A stretch of 64,000 bases of DNA from Sulfitobacter sp. DSM 110093 (GTDB lineage: Bacteria; Pseudomonadota; Alphaproteobacteria; Rhodobacterales; Rhodobacteraceae): NCBI RefSeq assembly GCF_022788715.1, contig NZ_CP085167.1, forward strand, positions 2,369,001 to 2,433,000. The letters run 5' to 3'. The notes below the pieces were generated by a model. It was not told where the DNA came from. It worked only from the letters and a program-made list of their open reading frames with translations, and did no database searches. The stretch's first letter is position 1; each line of letters opens with the position of its first letter. Positions 41,798-51,014 of the stretch are shown here, one piece after another. Both the position numbers and the translations under genes were made by a program.

Positions 41798-42676
41798 ATG
41801 GCCACCGGCACAGACATCAAAACCTATTTCAACGGCGCATGGCACGACGGCGATTTGCCTACCATCAAGGCAGCGGACCACGGCGCATGGCTGGGCACCA
41901 CCGTCTTTGACGGGGCGCGGCTGTTTGACGGGCTCGCCCCCGATCTGGAGGCACATTGCGCCCGGATCAACCGCTCTGCTAAGGCGCTGATGATCACCCC
42001 AACGGTCGAGACCGAGGACATGATCGAGATGTGCCGCGAGGGGCTGAAAAGCTATTCCCGCGATCAGGCGGTCTATATCCGTCCGATGTATTGGGCGCTG
42101 GCTGGCGATGAGCTGGGCATCGTGCCACTGAAAGGCGCCACCGGGTTTGCGATCAGCCTTGAGGCGATCCCCATGGCCCCGCCCGAAGCCGCAACCACCC
42201 TCACCCGCACCCGCTTCCGCCGTCCGGTATTGGAGGACAACGTCGTCAACGCCAAGGCGGGCTGCCTGTACCCCAACAACGCCCGCATGATGGTCGAGGC
42301 TCGGTCCAAAGGTTTCGGCAACGCGCTGGTGGCCGATGCCATGGGCAATGTCGCCGAAAGCGCCAGCGCCAATGTCTTTATGGTTAAGGATGGCGAGGTC
42401 TTTACCCCCATTCCCAATGGCACGTTCCTTGCCGGGATCACCCGTGCGCGGCATATGTCGAACATGCGCGACGCCGGCATGAAGGTGCATGAAACCGTCC
42501 TCAGCTTTGACGATTTCCATGCTGCTGATGAGGTCTTCCTGTCGGGCAATATGATGAAGGTCACCCCCGTCAGCGCCTTTGACGACACGCAATATGGCAC
42601 GGGACCGAACCAAAATAAGGTCACGCGCCAAGTGCGTGAAATGTATTGGGATTGGGCCGCCAGCCAGCGAAGCTAA
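41798..42676 (+). CDS. ilvE: Branched-chain amino acid aminotransferase
   Basis: PLP class IV aminotransferase that makes or degrades Leu, Ile and Val. The 292-residue protein has ADHGAWLGTTVFDGARLFDG, YIRPMYWALAG, TRFRRPVLEDNVVNAKAGCL with the PLP lysine near residue 153, ADAMGNVAESASANVFMVKD and FLAGITRARHM, where the conserved Glu binds the pyridine nitrogen. Its length and these segments match IlvE; D-amino-acid transaminase and aminodeoxychorismate lyase are related but less likely. Confidence 0.9.
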   Translation: MATGTDIKTYFNGAWHDGDLPTIKAADHGAWLGTTVFDGARLFDGLAPDLEAHCARINRSAKALMITPTVETEDMIEMCREGLKSYSRDQAVYIRPMYWALAGDELGIVPLKGATGFAISLEAIPMAPPEAATTLTRTRFRRPVLEDNVVNAKAGCLYPNNARMMVEARSKGFGNALVADAMGNVAESASANVFMVKDGEVFTPIPNGTFLAGITRARHMSNMRDAGMKVHETVLSFDDFHAADEVFLSGNMMKVTPVSAFDDTQYGTGPNQNKVTRQVREMYWDWAASQRS

Positions 42677-42773
42677 AGGCCGGGGCGGCAGCGGCACGCG
42701 AAAGCAATTGCCAGCGCCGCCCGCTCGCGCCATGATCGTACCGCGCCGAAGCATGGCGCAGAGGGAGGGTTTG

Positions 42774-43232
42774 ATGCGGAAATTCCTAGTGGTGCTGGAC
42801 GATAGCACTGAATGTCTGAATGCCATGCGCTTTGCCGCGTTGCGCGCGGCCCGCACGGGGGGCGGCGTGGCCGTCCTGTCGGTGATCCCACCCGAGGAGT
42901 TCAACCACTGGATCGGCGTCGGCGACCTGATGCGCGAAGAGGCCCGCGAACGGATCGAGGTGCATTTCGAGGTTTTCGCCAAATGGATGCGTGACAAACA
43001 GGGTGTTGATCCCGAACTGATCATCCGCGAGGGCGAACCGACGGATGAGATCATTCAACAACTCTCTGACGATCCAGACATTGGTGTTCTGGTGCTGGGC
43101 GCCAGTGGCGACCGCAAGAAAGGCCCCGGCCCTTTGGTGACGCAATTGTCGCGTTCCGCGGGCGATCTGCCGGTGCCGATTACCATCGTGCCCGGTGATC
43201 TTAGCAAGGAACGGCTCGAAGCGATCACCTAA
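42774..43232 (+). CDS. Universal stress protein (UspA family)
   Basis: Single-domain protein of 152 residues: MRKFLVVLDDSTECLNAMRF at the start, IREGEPTDEIIQQL, VLVLGASGDRKKGPGPLVTQ and LPVPITIVPG. The nucleotide motif (GASG ... G) is partly altered, so ATP binding is uncertain. The ATG at 42774 follows GAGGGAGGG; the frame extends upstream into ilvE but those residues are not family-like. Confidence 0.88.
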   Translation: MRKFLVVLDDSTECLNAMRFAALRAARTGGGVAVLSVIPPEEFNHWIGVGDLMREEARERIEVHFEVFAKWMRDKQGVDPELIIREGEPTDEIIQQLSDDPDIGVLVLGASGDRKKGPGPLVTQLSRSAGDLPVPITIVPGDLSKERLEAIT

Positions 43233-43264
43233 ACGCTCCTGTAGCCCGACTCAGCCGCTTTCAA

Positions 43265-43312
43265 TTTAGAACCGTTCTAAACCTTGACTTGTAGCCCAAG
43301 CGGGCGCATATC
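43265..43312 (+). promoter_or_regulatory. Irr-type ICE box and promoter of nfu
   Basis: TTTAGAACCGTTCTAAA (43265-43281) matches the iron control element bound by Irr in Alphaproteobacteria (TTTAGAAC-N-R-TTCTAAA). It directly precedes a promoter, TTGACT (43284-43289) with 17 bases to CATATC (43307-43312). Irr bound there would lie against RNA polymerase, so iron/haem-dependent control of nfu is expected. Confidence 0.8.
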
Positions 43313-43341
43313 AGACCCACGCCGAAAGCGAGGTAAATCCC

Positions 43342-43902
43342 ATGTTCATCCAGACCGAATCCACTCCGAACCCCGCAACGCTCAAGTTCCTGCCGGGTCA
43401 GACCGTGCTGGAAATGGGCACCGCTGATTTCCCGACCCCCGATGCCGGGGCGACATCGCCGCTGGCCCAACGGCTCTTTGCCGTTGAGGGTGTGACGGGC
43501 GTGTTCTTCGGCACCGATTTCGTTACTGTGACCAAACAAGACGCCGTGGAATGGGACCATGTGAAGCCCGCCCTGCTGGGCGCGATCATGGAGCATTTCC
43601 AATCCGGTGAGCCGGTCATGGCCTCTGACCACCAGCCCACCTCCGGCCATGCCGCGCATGACGGCGAAGATGGTGAAATCGTCGGCCAGATCAAAGAGTT
43701 GCTAGACAGCCGGGTGCGCCCCGCCGTGGCCCAAGATGGCGGCGACATCACCTTCCACGGCTTTGAGCGCGGCGTTGTCTATCTGCACATGCAAGGTGCC
43801 TGCGCCGGGTGCCCCTCGTCCACGCTGACGCTGAAAATGGGCATCGAAAACCTGCTGCGCCACTACATCCCCGAGGTGACAGAGGTTCGTCCGGTTGCCT
43901 GA
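43342..43902 (+). CDS. nfu: NifU-family Fe-S cluster carrier (Nfu)
   Basis: Scaffold or carrier that delivers Fe-S clusters. The 186-residue protein has the N-terminal Nfu_N domain (MFIQTESTPNPATLKFLPGQ, AQRLFAVEGVTGVFFGTDF) and the C-terminal NifU domain with CxxC in YLHMQGACAGCPSSTLTLKM (cluster ligands). An ICE box upstream couples it to iron status. The next gene, tsaB, overlaps its end by 8 bp, so nfu, tsaB and rimI are one operon. Confidence 0.94.
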   Translation: MFIQTESTPNPATLKFLPGQTVLEMGTADFPTPDAGATSPLAQRLFAVEGVTGVFFGTDFVTVTKQDAVEWDHVKPALLGAIMEHFQSGEPVMASDHQPTSGHAAHDGEDGEIVGQIKELLDSRVRPAVAQDGGDITFHGFERGVVYLHMQGACAGCPSSTLTLKMGIENLLRHYIPEVTEVRPVA

Positions 43903-44518
43903 GCATAGCGCAAGCGGGCCGCTGATTCTGGCCTTCGACACGTCGGCCGCGCATTGCGCGGCCGCTTTGCTGTCGGGCGACCGGGTGCTGGCGGCGCTCG
44001 TCGAGCCGATGACCAAGGGCCAAGCCGAACGGCTACTCGTACTCTGCGAAGAGCTGCTGGATGAGGCCAATGTGGCCTATGCCGATCTCACCGCGCTTGG
44101 CGTCGGCATCGGACCGGGCAATTTCACTGGCATCCGCATTGCCGTCTCCGCCGCCCGTGGGCTGGCGCTTGGCCTTGGCATTCCGGCGGTTGGGGTCGAT
44201 GCCTTTGACGCATTGCGAGCAGGCCATACCGGCCCCTGCGCCTGTGCGGTGGATGCCCGCCGCGATCAGGTTTTCCTCCAAGGCTTTGACAACCCCGACC
44301 TTTCTACTCCCGCGCTCTATGACGCCGCCGCCCTTCCAGCCTTCACCGGCCCGCTGATCGGTGAAGGCGGAAAGCCTCCCGCGATGCCGGTGGCCGAAGC
44401 CATCGCCCGCATCACGGCCCGCCGCTATGCCAGCGCCCCACCACGCCCCGCGCCGCTTTACCTGCGCCCCGCCGATGCAGCGCCCGCACGCGATGCCGCG
44501 CCGGTGCTGCTGCCGTGA
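43895..44518 (+). CDS. tsaB: tRNA threonylcarbamoyladenosine biosynthesis protein TsaB
   Basis: Partner of TsaD in t6A37 modification of tRNAs that read ANN codons. The 207 residues begin with the actin-like phosphate-1 region ILAFDTSAAHCAAALLSGDR, and contain LVLCEELLDEANVAYADLTA, GVGIGPGNFTGIRIAVSAAR GLALGL, the TsaB signature. The start is TTG at 43895, overlapping the nfu stop, consistent with coupled translation. Confidence 0.93.
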   Translation: MPEHSASGPLILAFDTSAAHCAAALLSGDRVLAALVEPMTKGQAERLLVLCEELLDEANVAYADLTALGVGIGPGNFTGIRIAVSAARGLALGLGIPAVGVDAFDALRAGHTGPCACAVDARRDQVFLQGFDNPDLSTPALYDAAALPAFTGPLIGEGGKPPAMPVAEAIARITARRYASAPPRPAPLYLRPADAAPARDAAPVLLP

Positions 44519-44970
44519 CAGCGGCAGAGCTTGCCGCCATTCACGCTGCCGCCTTTACCCATGACAGGCCGTGGCAGGAGGCGGAGTTCGCAAGCCTGCT
44601 CAATGGCCCCTTCGTGCAGCTTTTCACCCGTCCCGGCGGCTTTGCCCTGACCCGCACCATCGCGGGCGAATCTGAGTTACTGACCCTCGCGGTCGATCCC
44701 GGCTGCCAACGCCAAGGCATTGCCCGCGCGTTGCTGCGCGATTGGCTGACCGCCCTGCCCGCAGACTGCGCCAGCGCCTTTCTAGAGGTCGCAGCCGATA
44801 ACCGCCCTGCCCGCGCCCTCTATGCCGGTGAAAACTTCGCCCACATCGCAACCCGCCGTGCCTATTACGCACGCATTGATGCCCCTGCCGTCGATGCCTG
44901 CATTCTGCGGCACGACTTGACCCATGGTCACTGTGGCGATCCCGCAGCGTTGACCGCAAAAAGCGGTTGA
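44515..44970 (+). CDS. rimI: RimI-like GNAT N-acetyltransferase
   Basis: N-alpha-acetyltransferase family protein of 151 residues. GNAT signature: ELLTLAVDPGCQRQGIARAL LRDWL with the acetyl-CoA-binding Q/R-x-x-G-x-G/A loop, FLEVAADNRPARALYAGENF (catalytic strand and Tyr region) and RRAYYARIDAPAVDACILRH. It starts with GTG overlapping the tsaB stop (GTGA), a very common tsaB-rimI arrangement. Its substrate may be S18 or another protein N-terminus. Confidence 0.88.
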   Translation: MTAAELAAIHAAAFTHDRPWQEAEFASLLNGPFVQLFTRPGGFALTRTIAGESELLTLAVDPGCQRQGIARALLRDWLTALPADCASAFLEVAADNRPARALYAGENFAHIATRRAYYARIDAPAVDACILRHDLTHGHCGDPAALTAKSG

Positions 44971-45076
44971 CCCCACCCCCCGCCTGCGCCCTAAATTGCA
45001 CCTGATCGAATGATCCACAAACGCCGTGGCGGCAGCATTTGCCAGACCGCCCGGCACCACAACCGGGAGACGATAA

Positions 45077-46078
45077 ATGACCCTCATGACAAAATTCCTC
45101 GGCGCAGCCGCAGGCATGGCCCTGACATCGGGCGCCGCGCTGGCCGAACCCGCGCTGATCTTTGACCTTGGCGGCAAATTCGACAAAAGCTTTAACGAAG
45201 CGGCCTTCAATGGCGCGACGCGCTGGGCCGAAGAAACCGGCGGCAAATTCGCCGAGATCGAGATGCAGTCGGAAGCACAGCGCGAGCAAGCCCTGCGCCG
45301 CTTTGCCGAATCCGGGGCCAACCCGATCATCACCATGGGTTTCGCCATGGCAGATCCGCTCTCGACCGTCGCCCCCGACTACCCCGATACGAAATTCGCC
45401 GTGGTTGACGTGAACTGGCTCGACCTCCCCAACGTCCGTCAGGTCAGCTTTGCCGAGCATGAAGGGTCTTACCTCGTCGGCGTGATGGCCGCGATGGCGT
45501 CTGAGTCGAACACCGTCGGCTTTGTCGGCGGCATGGACGTGCCGCTGATCCGCCACTTCGGCTGCGGCTATGCCCAAGGTGTCATGGCAACCAACCCCGA
45601 TGCCAAAGTGATCGCCAACATGACAGGCACCACCCCCGCCGCTTGGAACGACCCGGTAAAAGGTTCCGAGATCACCAAAGCCCAGATCAACCAAGGCGCT
45701 GACGTGGTTTACGCCGCAGCAGGCGGCACCGGCGTGGGCGTGCTGCAAACCGCCGCTGACGAAGGCATCCTTTCGATCGGCGTGGACAGCAACCAAAACC
45801 ACCTGCACCCGGGCAAAGTCCTGACCTCGATGCTGAAACGTGTCGATGTCGCGGTCTATGACGCGATGATGGCGGGCGAAGACCTCGAAGTTGGTGAAGT
45901 CGTGACCCTCGGCCTTGCCGAAGAAGGTGTCGGCGTTGCCGTTGACGAGCACAACAAGGACCTTGTCACCGAAGAGATGCAAGCCGCAGTCGACGAAGCG
46001 CGCCAAAAGATCATCGACGGTGAGATCAAAGTGGTCTCCTACTACGAGAATGACAGCTGCCCGGCGCTGGACTTCTAA
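45077..46078 (+). CDS. BMP-family ABC transporter substrate-binding protein
   Basis: Periplasmic binding protein of the basic membrane protein (BMP/PnrA) family, which binds purine nucleosides. Signal peptide MTLMTKFLGAAAGMALTSGA ALA with cleavage before EPALIFDLGG. Family segments: FDLGGKFDKSFNEAAFNGAT, ANPIITMGFAMADPLSTVAP, FAEHEGSYLVGVMAAMASES, VGFVGGMDVPLIRHFGCGYA, GADVVYAAAGGTGVGVLQTA and VDSNQNHLHPGKVLTSMLKR. It heads an operon with an ATPase and two permeases. The start follows GGGAGACG. Confidence 0.93.
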   Translation: MTLMTKFLGAAAGMALTSGAALAEPALIFDLGGKFDKSFNEAAFNGATRWAEETGGKFAEIEMQSEAQREQALRRFAESGANPIITMGFAMADPLSTVAPDYPDTKFAVVDVNWLDLPNVRQVSFAEHEGSYLVGVMAAMASESNTVGFVGGMDVPLIRHFGCGYAQGVMATNPDAKVIANMTGTTPAAWNDPVKGSEITKAQINQGADVVYAAAGGTGVGVLQTAADEGILSIGVDSNQNHLHPGKVLTSMLKRVDVAVYDAMMAGEDLEVGEVVTLGLAEEGVGVAVDEHNKDLVTEEMQAAVDEARQKIIDGEIKVVSYYENDSCPALDF

Positions 46079-46104
46079 GCCTAAATTTACCAAACTAACC
46101 CTTA

Positions 46105-46135
46105 GGGCCGCGCCGTATCATCGGCGCGGCCCTTT
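46105..46135 (+). terminator. Strong hairpin between binding-protein and ATPase genes
   Basis: GGGCCGCGCC (46105-46114) pairs perfectly with GGCGCGGCCC (46123-46132), followed by only TTT. The weak T-run inside an operon suggests partial termination or 3'-end protection that keeps binding-protein mRNA in excess. Confidence 0.65.
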
Positions 46136-46216
46136 CCGAACCGGAGAACGCCATGCCCCGGAAAGAATTGGGCCAAACCCAGATCAAAACCCGCAATGGC
46201 CGCAGGACCTTTTGAT

Positions 46217-47818
46217 ATGACCGATACCGCTCCCGCGATTGAACTTAAGGGCATCTCCAAAGCCTTTGGCCCGGTGCAGGCCAACAAAGACATCTCGATC
46301 CGCGTGATGCCCGGCACGATCCACGGGATTATCGGCGAAAACGGCGCGGGCAAATCGACGCTGATGTCGATCCTTTATGGGTTCTACAAAGCCGACGCCG
46401 GTGAGATTTTCATCAGTGGCAAAAAGACCGACATTCCCGACAGCCAAGCCGCCATCGCGGCGGGCATCGGCATGGTGTTCCAGCACTTCAAACTGGTCGA
46501 GAACTTCACCGTTCTGGAAAACATCATTCTGGGGGCCGAAGATGGCCGCTTGTTAAAGCCGTCGCTCTCCAAAGCGCGCAAGTCCCTAATTAGTCTTGCC
46601 GAAGACTACGGCCTCAACGTCGACCCCGATGCGCTGATCCAAGATATCGGCGTGGGCATGCAGCAGCGCGTTGAAATCCTCAAAGCGCTTTACCGACAAG
46701 CCGATATTTTAATTTTGGACGAGCCGACCGGCGTGTTGACCCCTGCCGAGGCCGACCAGCTTTTCCGCATCCTCGGGCGCCTGCGCTCTGAGGGCAAAAC
46801 CATCATCCTCATCACCCACAAGCTGCGCGAGATCATGGAGATCACCGACACCGTGTCGGTCATGCGCCGTGGCAAGATGACCGCGACCGTGAAGACTGCC
46901 GAGACCTCGCCGCCGGAACTGGCCGAGCTGATGGTCGGGCGTAAAGTCTTGCTGCGCGTCAACAAAGAACCTGCAACGCCCGGCGATGTCATTTTGGATG
47001 TCAAAGGGCTGCGGGTCGTCGATGGCAAAGGCGTTGAGCGTCTGCGCGGCATTGATCTGCAAGTCTGCGCCGGTGAGGTGCTGGGCCTTGCGGGCGTCGC
47101 AGGCAACGGCCAGTCCGAACTGCTCGAAGTGCTGGGCGGCTATGCCGATGGCACCGGCAGCGTTACGTTGAACGGCACCCCGCTGGACCTATCGGGCAAG
47201 AAATCCGACGGCCAATCGCGCCGCGCTCGCGGTGTGGCCCATGTGCCCGAAGACCGCCAGCGCGAGGGTCTGATCATGGATTTTCAGGCTTGGGAGAACA
47301 ACGTCTTCGGCTACCACCACGACGACCGCTTCAACAGCGGGCTGCTGATGGACCACGCCGCGATCCGCGCCGATGCCGAGGACAAAATGGCCCGCTTTGA
47401 CGTGCGCCCACCCGATCCGACGCTCGCCGCCAAGAACTTTTCGGGCGGAAACCAGCAGAAGATCGTCCTCGCGCGCGAGATCGAGCGCAACCCAGACCTG
47501 TTGCTGATCGGTCAGCCCACCCGCGGCGTCGACATTGGCGCGATTGAATTCATCCACGAACAGATCATCGCCCTGCGCGATCAGGGCAAGGCGATCCTGC
47601 TGGTCTCGGTCGAACTCGAAGAAATCCTTGCCCTGTCGGACCGCATCGCGGTGATGTTTGACGGGCAGATCATGGGCGAACGCGCCGCCGATCAGACCGA
47701 CGAGAAAGAACTGGGGCTTTTGATGGCTGGCATCACCGACACAGAGAACGAACACAGCGTGGCCGAGGTCGAAGCCAATCTCGCCCGCGCCGGCGGCGAC
47801 GCCAGCAAGGAGGTCTGA
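46217..47818 (+). CDS. Duplicated ABC transporter ATP-binding protein (nucleoside uptake)
   Basis: Two ABC domains in one chain of 533 residues. Domain 1: Walker A GENGAGKS, signature region DIGVGMQQRVEILKALYRQ and Walker B ILILDEPTGVLTPAEAD. Domain 2 has the degenerate Walker A GVAGNGQSELLEVLGG, signature FSGGNQQKIVLAREIERNP and Walker B LLLIGQPTRGVDIG. This organisation is usual for sugar and nucleoside importers of the BMP type. ATG at 46217 is chosen with GCAGGAC upstream. The permease gene starts 1 bp after its stop. Confidence 0.93.
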   Translation: MTDTAPAIELKGISKAFGPVQANKDISIRVMPGTIHGIIGENGAGKSTLMSILYGFYKADAGEIFISGKKTDIPDSQAAIAAGIGMVFQHFKLVENFTVLENIILGAEDGRLLKPSLSKARKSLISLAEDYGLNVDPDALIQDIGVGMQQRVEILKALYRQADILILDEPTGVLTPAEADQLFRILGRLRSEGKTIILITHKLREIMEITDTVSVMRRGKMTATVKTAETSPPELAELMVGRKVLLRVNKEPATPGDVILDVKGLRVVDGKGVERLRGIDLQVCAGEVLGLAGVAGNGQSELLEVLGGYADGTGSVTLNGTPLDLSGKKSDGQSRRARGVAHVPEDRQREGLIMDFQAWENNVFGYHHDDRFNSGLLMDHAAIRADAEDKMARFDVRPPDPTLAAKNFSGGNQQKIVLAREIERNPDLLLIGQPTRGVDIGAIEFIHEQIIALRDQGKAILLVSVELEEILALSDRIAVMFDGQIMGERAADQTDEKELGLLMAGITDTENEHSVAEVEANLARAGGDASKEV

Positions 47819-47819
47819 G

Positions 47820-48980
47820 ATGGACGTGATGCCGAAATGGGCCGAGGTGATCCTCGTGCCGCTGATCTCTTTGCTATTGGCCGCCCTGCTCTCGGCGCTG
47901 GTGATCCTTGCCATCGGCGAAGACCCGATTGCCGCCGTGACGCTGATGGTCAAAGGCGCGCTCGGCTCGACCTATGGCTGGGGTTATACGCTTTATTACG
48001 CGACCAACTTCATCTTCACCGGGCTTGCCGTTGCCGTGGCCTTTCACGCGCGGCTGTTCAACATCGGGGGCGAAGGTCAGGCGATGCTGGGCGGTTTGGG
48101 CGTCGCCATTGCCGCGCTCTATATCCCATGGCCGCACTGGACGCTGGCGCTGATCGGCGCAGGTGTCATGGCCGGGCTGTTCGGCGCCGTCTGGGCTGCG
48201 ATCCCCGGCTGGCTGCAAGCCAAACGCGGCAGCCACGTCGTGATCACCACGATCATGTTCAACTTCATCGCCGCGGCGCTGCTTAACTATGTGTTGGTCA
48301 ACGTCATGCGCCCGCCCGGCAGCATGGACCCAGCCAGCGCCCGCTTCCCCGAAGCGGTGCATCTACCGACGTTGCATGAACTGCTCGCCCCGCTTGGCAT
48401 CGCCTTCTCGAAATCCGCGCCTGCCAATATCTCGCTGCTCGTCGCTGCTGCGGCCTGTATCGTGGTTTGGCTGCTGATCTGGCGCACGCGCCTTGGCTAT
48501 GAAATTCGCGCCTATGGCCATTCGCAACCTGCCGCCAAATACGCGGGCATCTCGCCCGTGCGCATCACGATGGTCACGATGATCATCTCTGGCGCACTGG
48601 CGGGGCTAATGGCGATCAACAACGTCATGGGCGAAAGCGAGCGTCTGGTGCTGAACGCGACCGAAGGCGCAGGCTTCATCGGTATCGCCGTGGCGCTGAT
48701 GGGTCGCTCGCATCCCGTGGGCGTCTTCTTCGCTGCCCTGCTCTTCGGTTTCCTTTACCAAGGCGGCGCCGAACTGGCGCTCTGGACCTCAATCCCGCGC
48801 GAATTGATCGTCGTGATCCAAGCGCTGGTGATCCTCTTTACCGGCGCGCTCGACAATATGGTGCGGATGCCGCTGGAGCGTCTTTTCCTGATGTTCCGCC
48901 GCCCCGGCCCCCCAGCCAATTCCGCTGACAGCGAGCCCAAGCCCGGCCCCCGCAGCGCCCAATCGGAGAGCGCGGAATGA
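47820..48980 (+). CDS. ABC transporter permease 1 (nucleoside uptake)
   Basis: Inner-membrane protein of 386 residues with about nine hydrophobic segments, such as VILVPLISLLLAALLSALVI, NFIFTGLAVAVAFHARLFNI and VTMIISGALAGLMAINNVMG. RLFNIGGEGQAMLGGLGVAI is the BPD_transp_2 (RbsC-like) signature. It pairs with the second permease to form the channel, powered by the duplicated ATPase. The soluble tail (FRRPGPPANSADSEPKPGPR) is low in complexity. Confidence 0.92.
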   Translation: MDVMPKWAEVILVPLISLLLAALLSALVILAIGEDPIAAVTLMVKGALGSTYGWGYTLYYATNFIFTGLAVAVAFHARLFNIGGEGQAMLGGLGVAIAALYIPWPHWTLALIGAGVMAGLFGAVWAAIPGWLQAKRGSHVVITTIMFNFIAAALLNYVLVNVMRPPGSMDPASARFPEAVHLPTLHELLAPLGIAFSKSAPANISLLVAAAACIVVWLLIWRTRLGYEIRAYGHSQPAAKYAGISPVRITMVTMIISGALAGLMAINNVMGESERLVLNATEGAGFIGIAVALMGRSHPVGVFFAALLFGFLYQGGAELALWTSIPRELIVVIQALVILFTGALDNMVRMPLERLFLMFRRPGPPANSADSEPKPGPRSAQSESAE

Positions 48981-49015
48981 GCCCCTATACCCCCCTGAGA
49001 AAGCGGGTCTGACCT

Positions 49016-49984
49016 ATGGACTATATCACGCTCATCCAATTGCTTGACAGCACTGTGCGGCTGGCCACGCCACTGCTTCTGGCCTGTCTTGCCGGTCTTT
49101 TCTCTGAACGCGCCGGGGTCTTCGACATCGGGCTTGAAGGCAAGATGCTGGCCGCGGCCTTCTTCTCGGCGGCGCTCGCCTCGATCACCGGCTCGGTCTG
49201 GATCGGACTCGCGGCAGGCATCGCCTCCTCGCTGGCGCTCAGCGCCGTGCATGGCCTCGCCTCGATCACCTTTCGCGGCAATCAGCTGATCTCCGGCGTG
49301 GCGATCAACTTCCTCGCTGCTGGCATGACCGTGCTGATCGCGCAGGACTGGTTTGCTCAAGGGGGCCGAACCCCGTCGCTCTTCGGCGGTGCCCGGTTCG
49401 AGCCGATCACCCTGCCCTTTGCCGAGGCCATGGCCGACGTGCCCTTCATCGGCCCCTTCTACGAAGAGCTGATCTCGGGCCATTCGATCCTTGTCTATGC
49501 CGCCTTCCTGGCCGTGCCGCTGACATGGTGGATCCTGTTCCGCACCCGCTTTGGCCTGCGGCTGCGCGCGGTGGGTGAAAACCCTGCTGCGGTGGACACC
49601 GCTGGCGTCTCGGTCGTCGGTCTGCGCTACGCTGCCGTCGCCATTGCTGGCCTGTTGTGTGGCGTCGCAGGGGCGTACCTCAGCACTGCGCTTCAGGCGG
49701 GCTTTGTCAAAGACATGTCGGCGGGTCGTGGCTTTATCGCGCTGGCTGCGTTGATCTTCGCCAAATGGCGGCCTTGGTACGCACTTTGGGCCACCCTGCT
49801 CTTTGGCCTATTCGGCGCGCTGGAAACCCGGCCTGACGTGATCCAATCAGTGATCGGCATCAAAGTTCAGGGCCAGATATTGAGCGCGCTGCCCTATCTG
49901 ATGACCGTGGTGATCCTCGCGGGCTTCGTCGGCAAGGCGATCCCACCCCGCGCGGGCGGCGAGCCCTATGTAAAAGAACGCTGA
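49016..49984 (+). CDS. ABC transporter permease 2 (nucleoside uptake)
   Basis: Second RbsC-like permease of 322 residues. LLLACLAGLFSERAGVFDIG, LEGKMLAAAFFSAALASITG is the characteristic opening, followed by SITFRGNQLISGVAINFLAA and AGRGFIALAALIFAKWRPWY, as in the smaller subunit of BMP-type nucleoside importers. It is the last gene of the operon. deoD (60018), which splits nucleosides, is elsewhere in the window and may act on the imported substrate. Confidence 0.92.
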   Translation: MDYITLIQLLDSTVRLATPLLLACLAGLFSERAGVFDIGLEGKMLAAAFFSAALASITGSVWIGLAAGIASSLALSAVHGLASITFRGNQLISGVAINFLAAGMTVLIAQDWFAQGGRTPSLFGGARFEPITLPFAEAMADVPFIGPFYEELISGHSILVYAAFLAVPLTWWILFRTRFGLRLRAVGENPAAVDTAGVSVVGLRYAAVAIAGLLCGVAGAYLSTALQAGFVKDMSAGRGFIALAALIFAKWRPWYALWATLLFGLFGALETRPDVIQSVIGIKVQGQILSALPYLMTVVILAGFVGKAIPPRAGGEPYVKER

Positions 49985-50099
49985 CACCCCTCTCCGGCCC
50001 TTGCACCCGAGGGCCGGAGAGGCGCAACCTAGGCAAAGTAATCGCGCGACAGCGATATGCTCTGTTGAAACGCGCGGCCGTTCGGGGCTAGGAAACATC

Positions 50100-51014
50100 A
50101 TGCAAATCTACCTGCCCATCGCCGAGGTATCGGTTAACGCCTTCCTCCTTCTGGGGTTGGGCGGAATTGTGGGCATCCTATCGGGCATGTTTGGCGTCGG
50201 CGGTGGATTTTTGATCACGCCGCTGTTGTTCTTTGTCGGCATCCCCCCCGCCGTGGCCGTGGCCACCTCGACCAATCAAATCGTCGCCTCCTCCTTCTCG
50301 GCCCTGCTGGCGCACCTCAAACGGCGCACGGTGGATTTCCGAATGGGCTGGGTATTGCTGGCGGGCGGCCTCATCGGCTCCGGCATCGGCATGTTCATCT
50401 TTAACTACCTGAAATCGCTAGGTCAGGTCGATCTGCTGGTGACCCTTTGCTACGTGATTTTTCTGGGCATCATCGGCGGGCTGATGTTCTTTGAATCGCT
50501 CCGCGCGATCCGCCGCACCCGCAAGGGCGGGCGCGTGCAGCGCAAGAAACACTACTGGGTCCACGGCCTGCCAATTAAAATGCGTTTCCGTGTCTCTGGG
50601 CTTTATATTTCGGTGATCCCCCCGGTGCTTGTTGGCGCGGCGGTCGGGATGCTCTCTGCCATCATGGGCGTTGGCGGCGGTTTTATCATGGTGCCCGCGA
50701 TGATCTATCTGCTCGGCATGCCCACCAAAGTGGTGATCGGCACCTCGCTGTTGCAGATCATTTTCGTGACCGGTTTCACCACCATGCTGCACGCCACCAC
50801 CAACCAGACGGTCGACATCGTGCTGGCGGTGCTTTTGCTGGTCGGCGGGGTGTTAGGCGCGCAGGTTGGCACGCGGATCGGCGTACGGATGCAGGCCGAA
50901 CAGTTGCGCATTTTGCTGGCGGTGCTGGTACTGGCGGTCTGCGGTAAGCTGGCGCTTGATCTGCTGCTGGAGCCGTCCGAGCTTTACTCCCTCAGCCCGG
51001 TGGCGGCAGAATGA
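50100..51014 (+). CDS. TSUP family (TauE/SafE) anion transporter
   Basis: Putative sulfite/sulfonate or related anion exporter of 304 residues with about eight transmembrane helices and two GxGGGF repeats (MFGVGGGFLITPLLFFVGIP and IMGVGGGFIMVPAMIYLLGM), the TSUP signature. The ATG at 50100 follows AGGAAA; the frame opens earlier without family sequence. It overlaps the TIGR02186 gene by 4 bp (ATGA), an association frequent in Alphaproteobacteria. Confidence 0.9.
   Translation: MQIYLPIAEVSVNAFLLLGLGGIVGILSGMFGVGGGFLITPLLFFVGIPPAVAVATSTNQIVASSFSALLAHLKRRTVDFRMGWVLLAGGLIGSGIGMFIFNYLKSLGQVDLLVTLCYVIFLGIIGGLMFFESLRAIRRTRKGGRVQRKKHYWVHGLPIKMRFRVSGLYISVIPPVLVGAAVGMLSAIMGVGGGFIMVPAMIYLLGMPTKVVIGTSLLQIIFVTGFTTMLHATTNQTVDIVLAVLLLVGGVLGAQVGTRIGVRMQAEQLRILLAVLVLAVCGKLALDLLLEPSELYSLSPVAAE

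Noticed and set aside
44624..46093. 489-codon frame antisense to rimI and the BMP gene
   Set aside because: Spans two confident genes on the other strand and has the Gly/His/Arg bias of a GC shadow.
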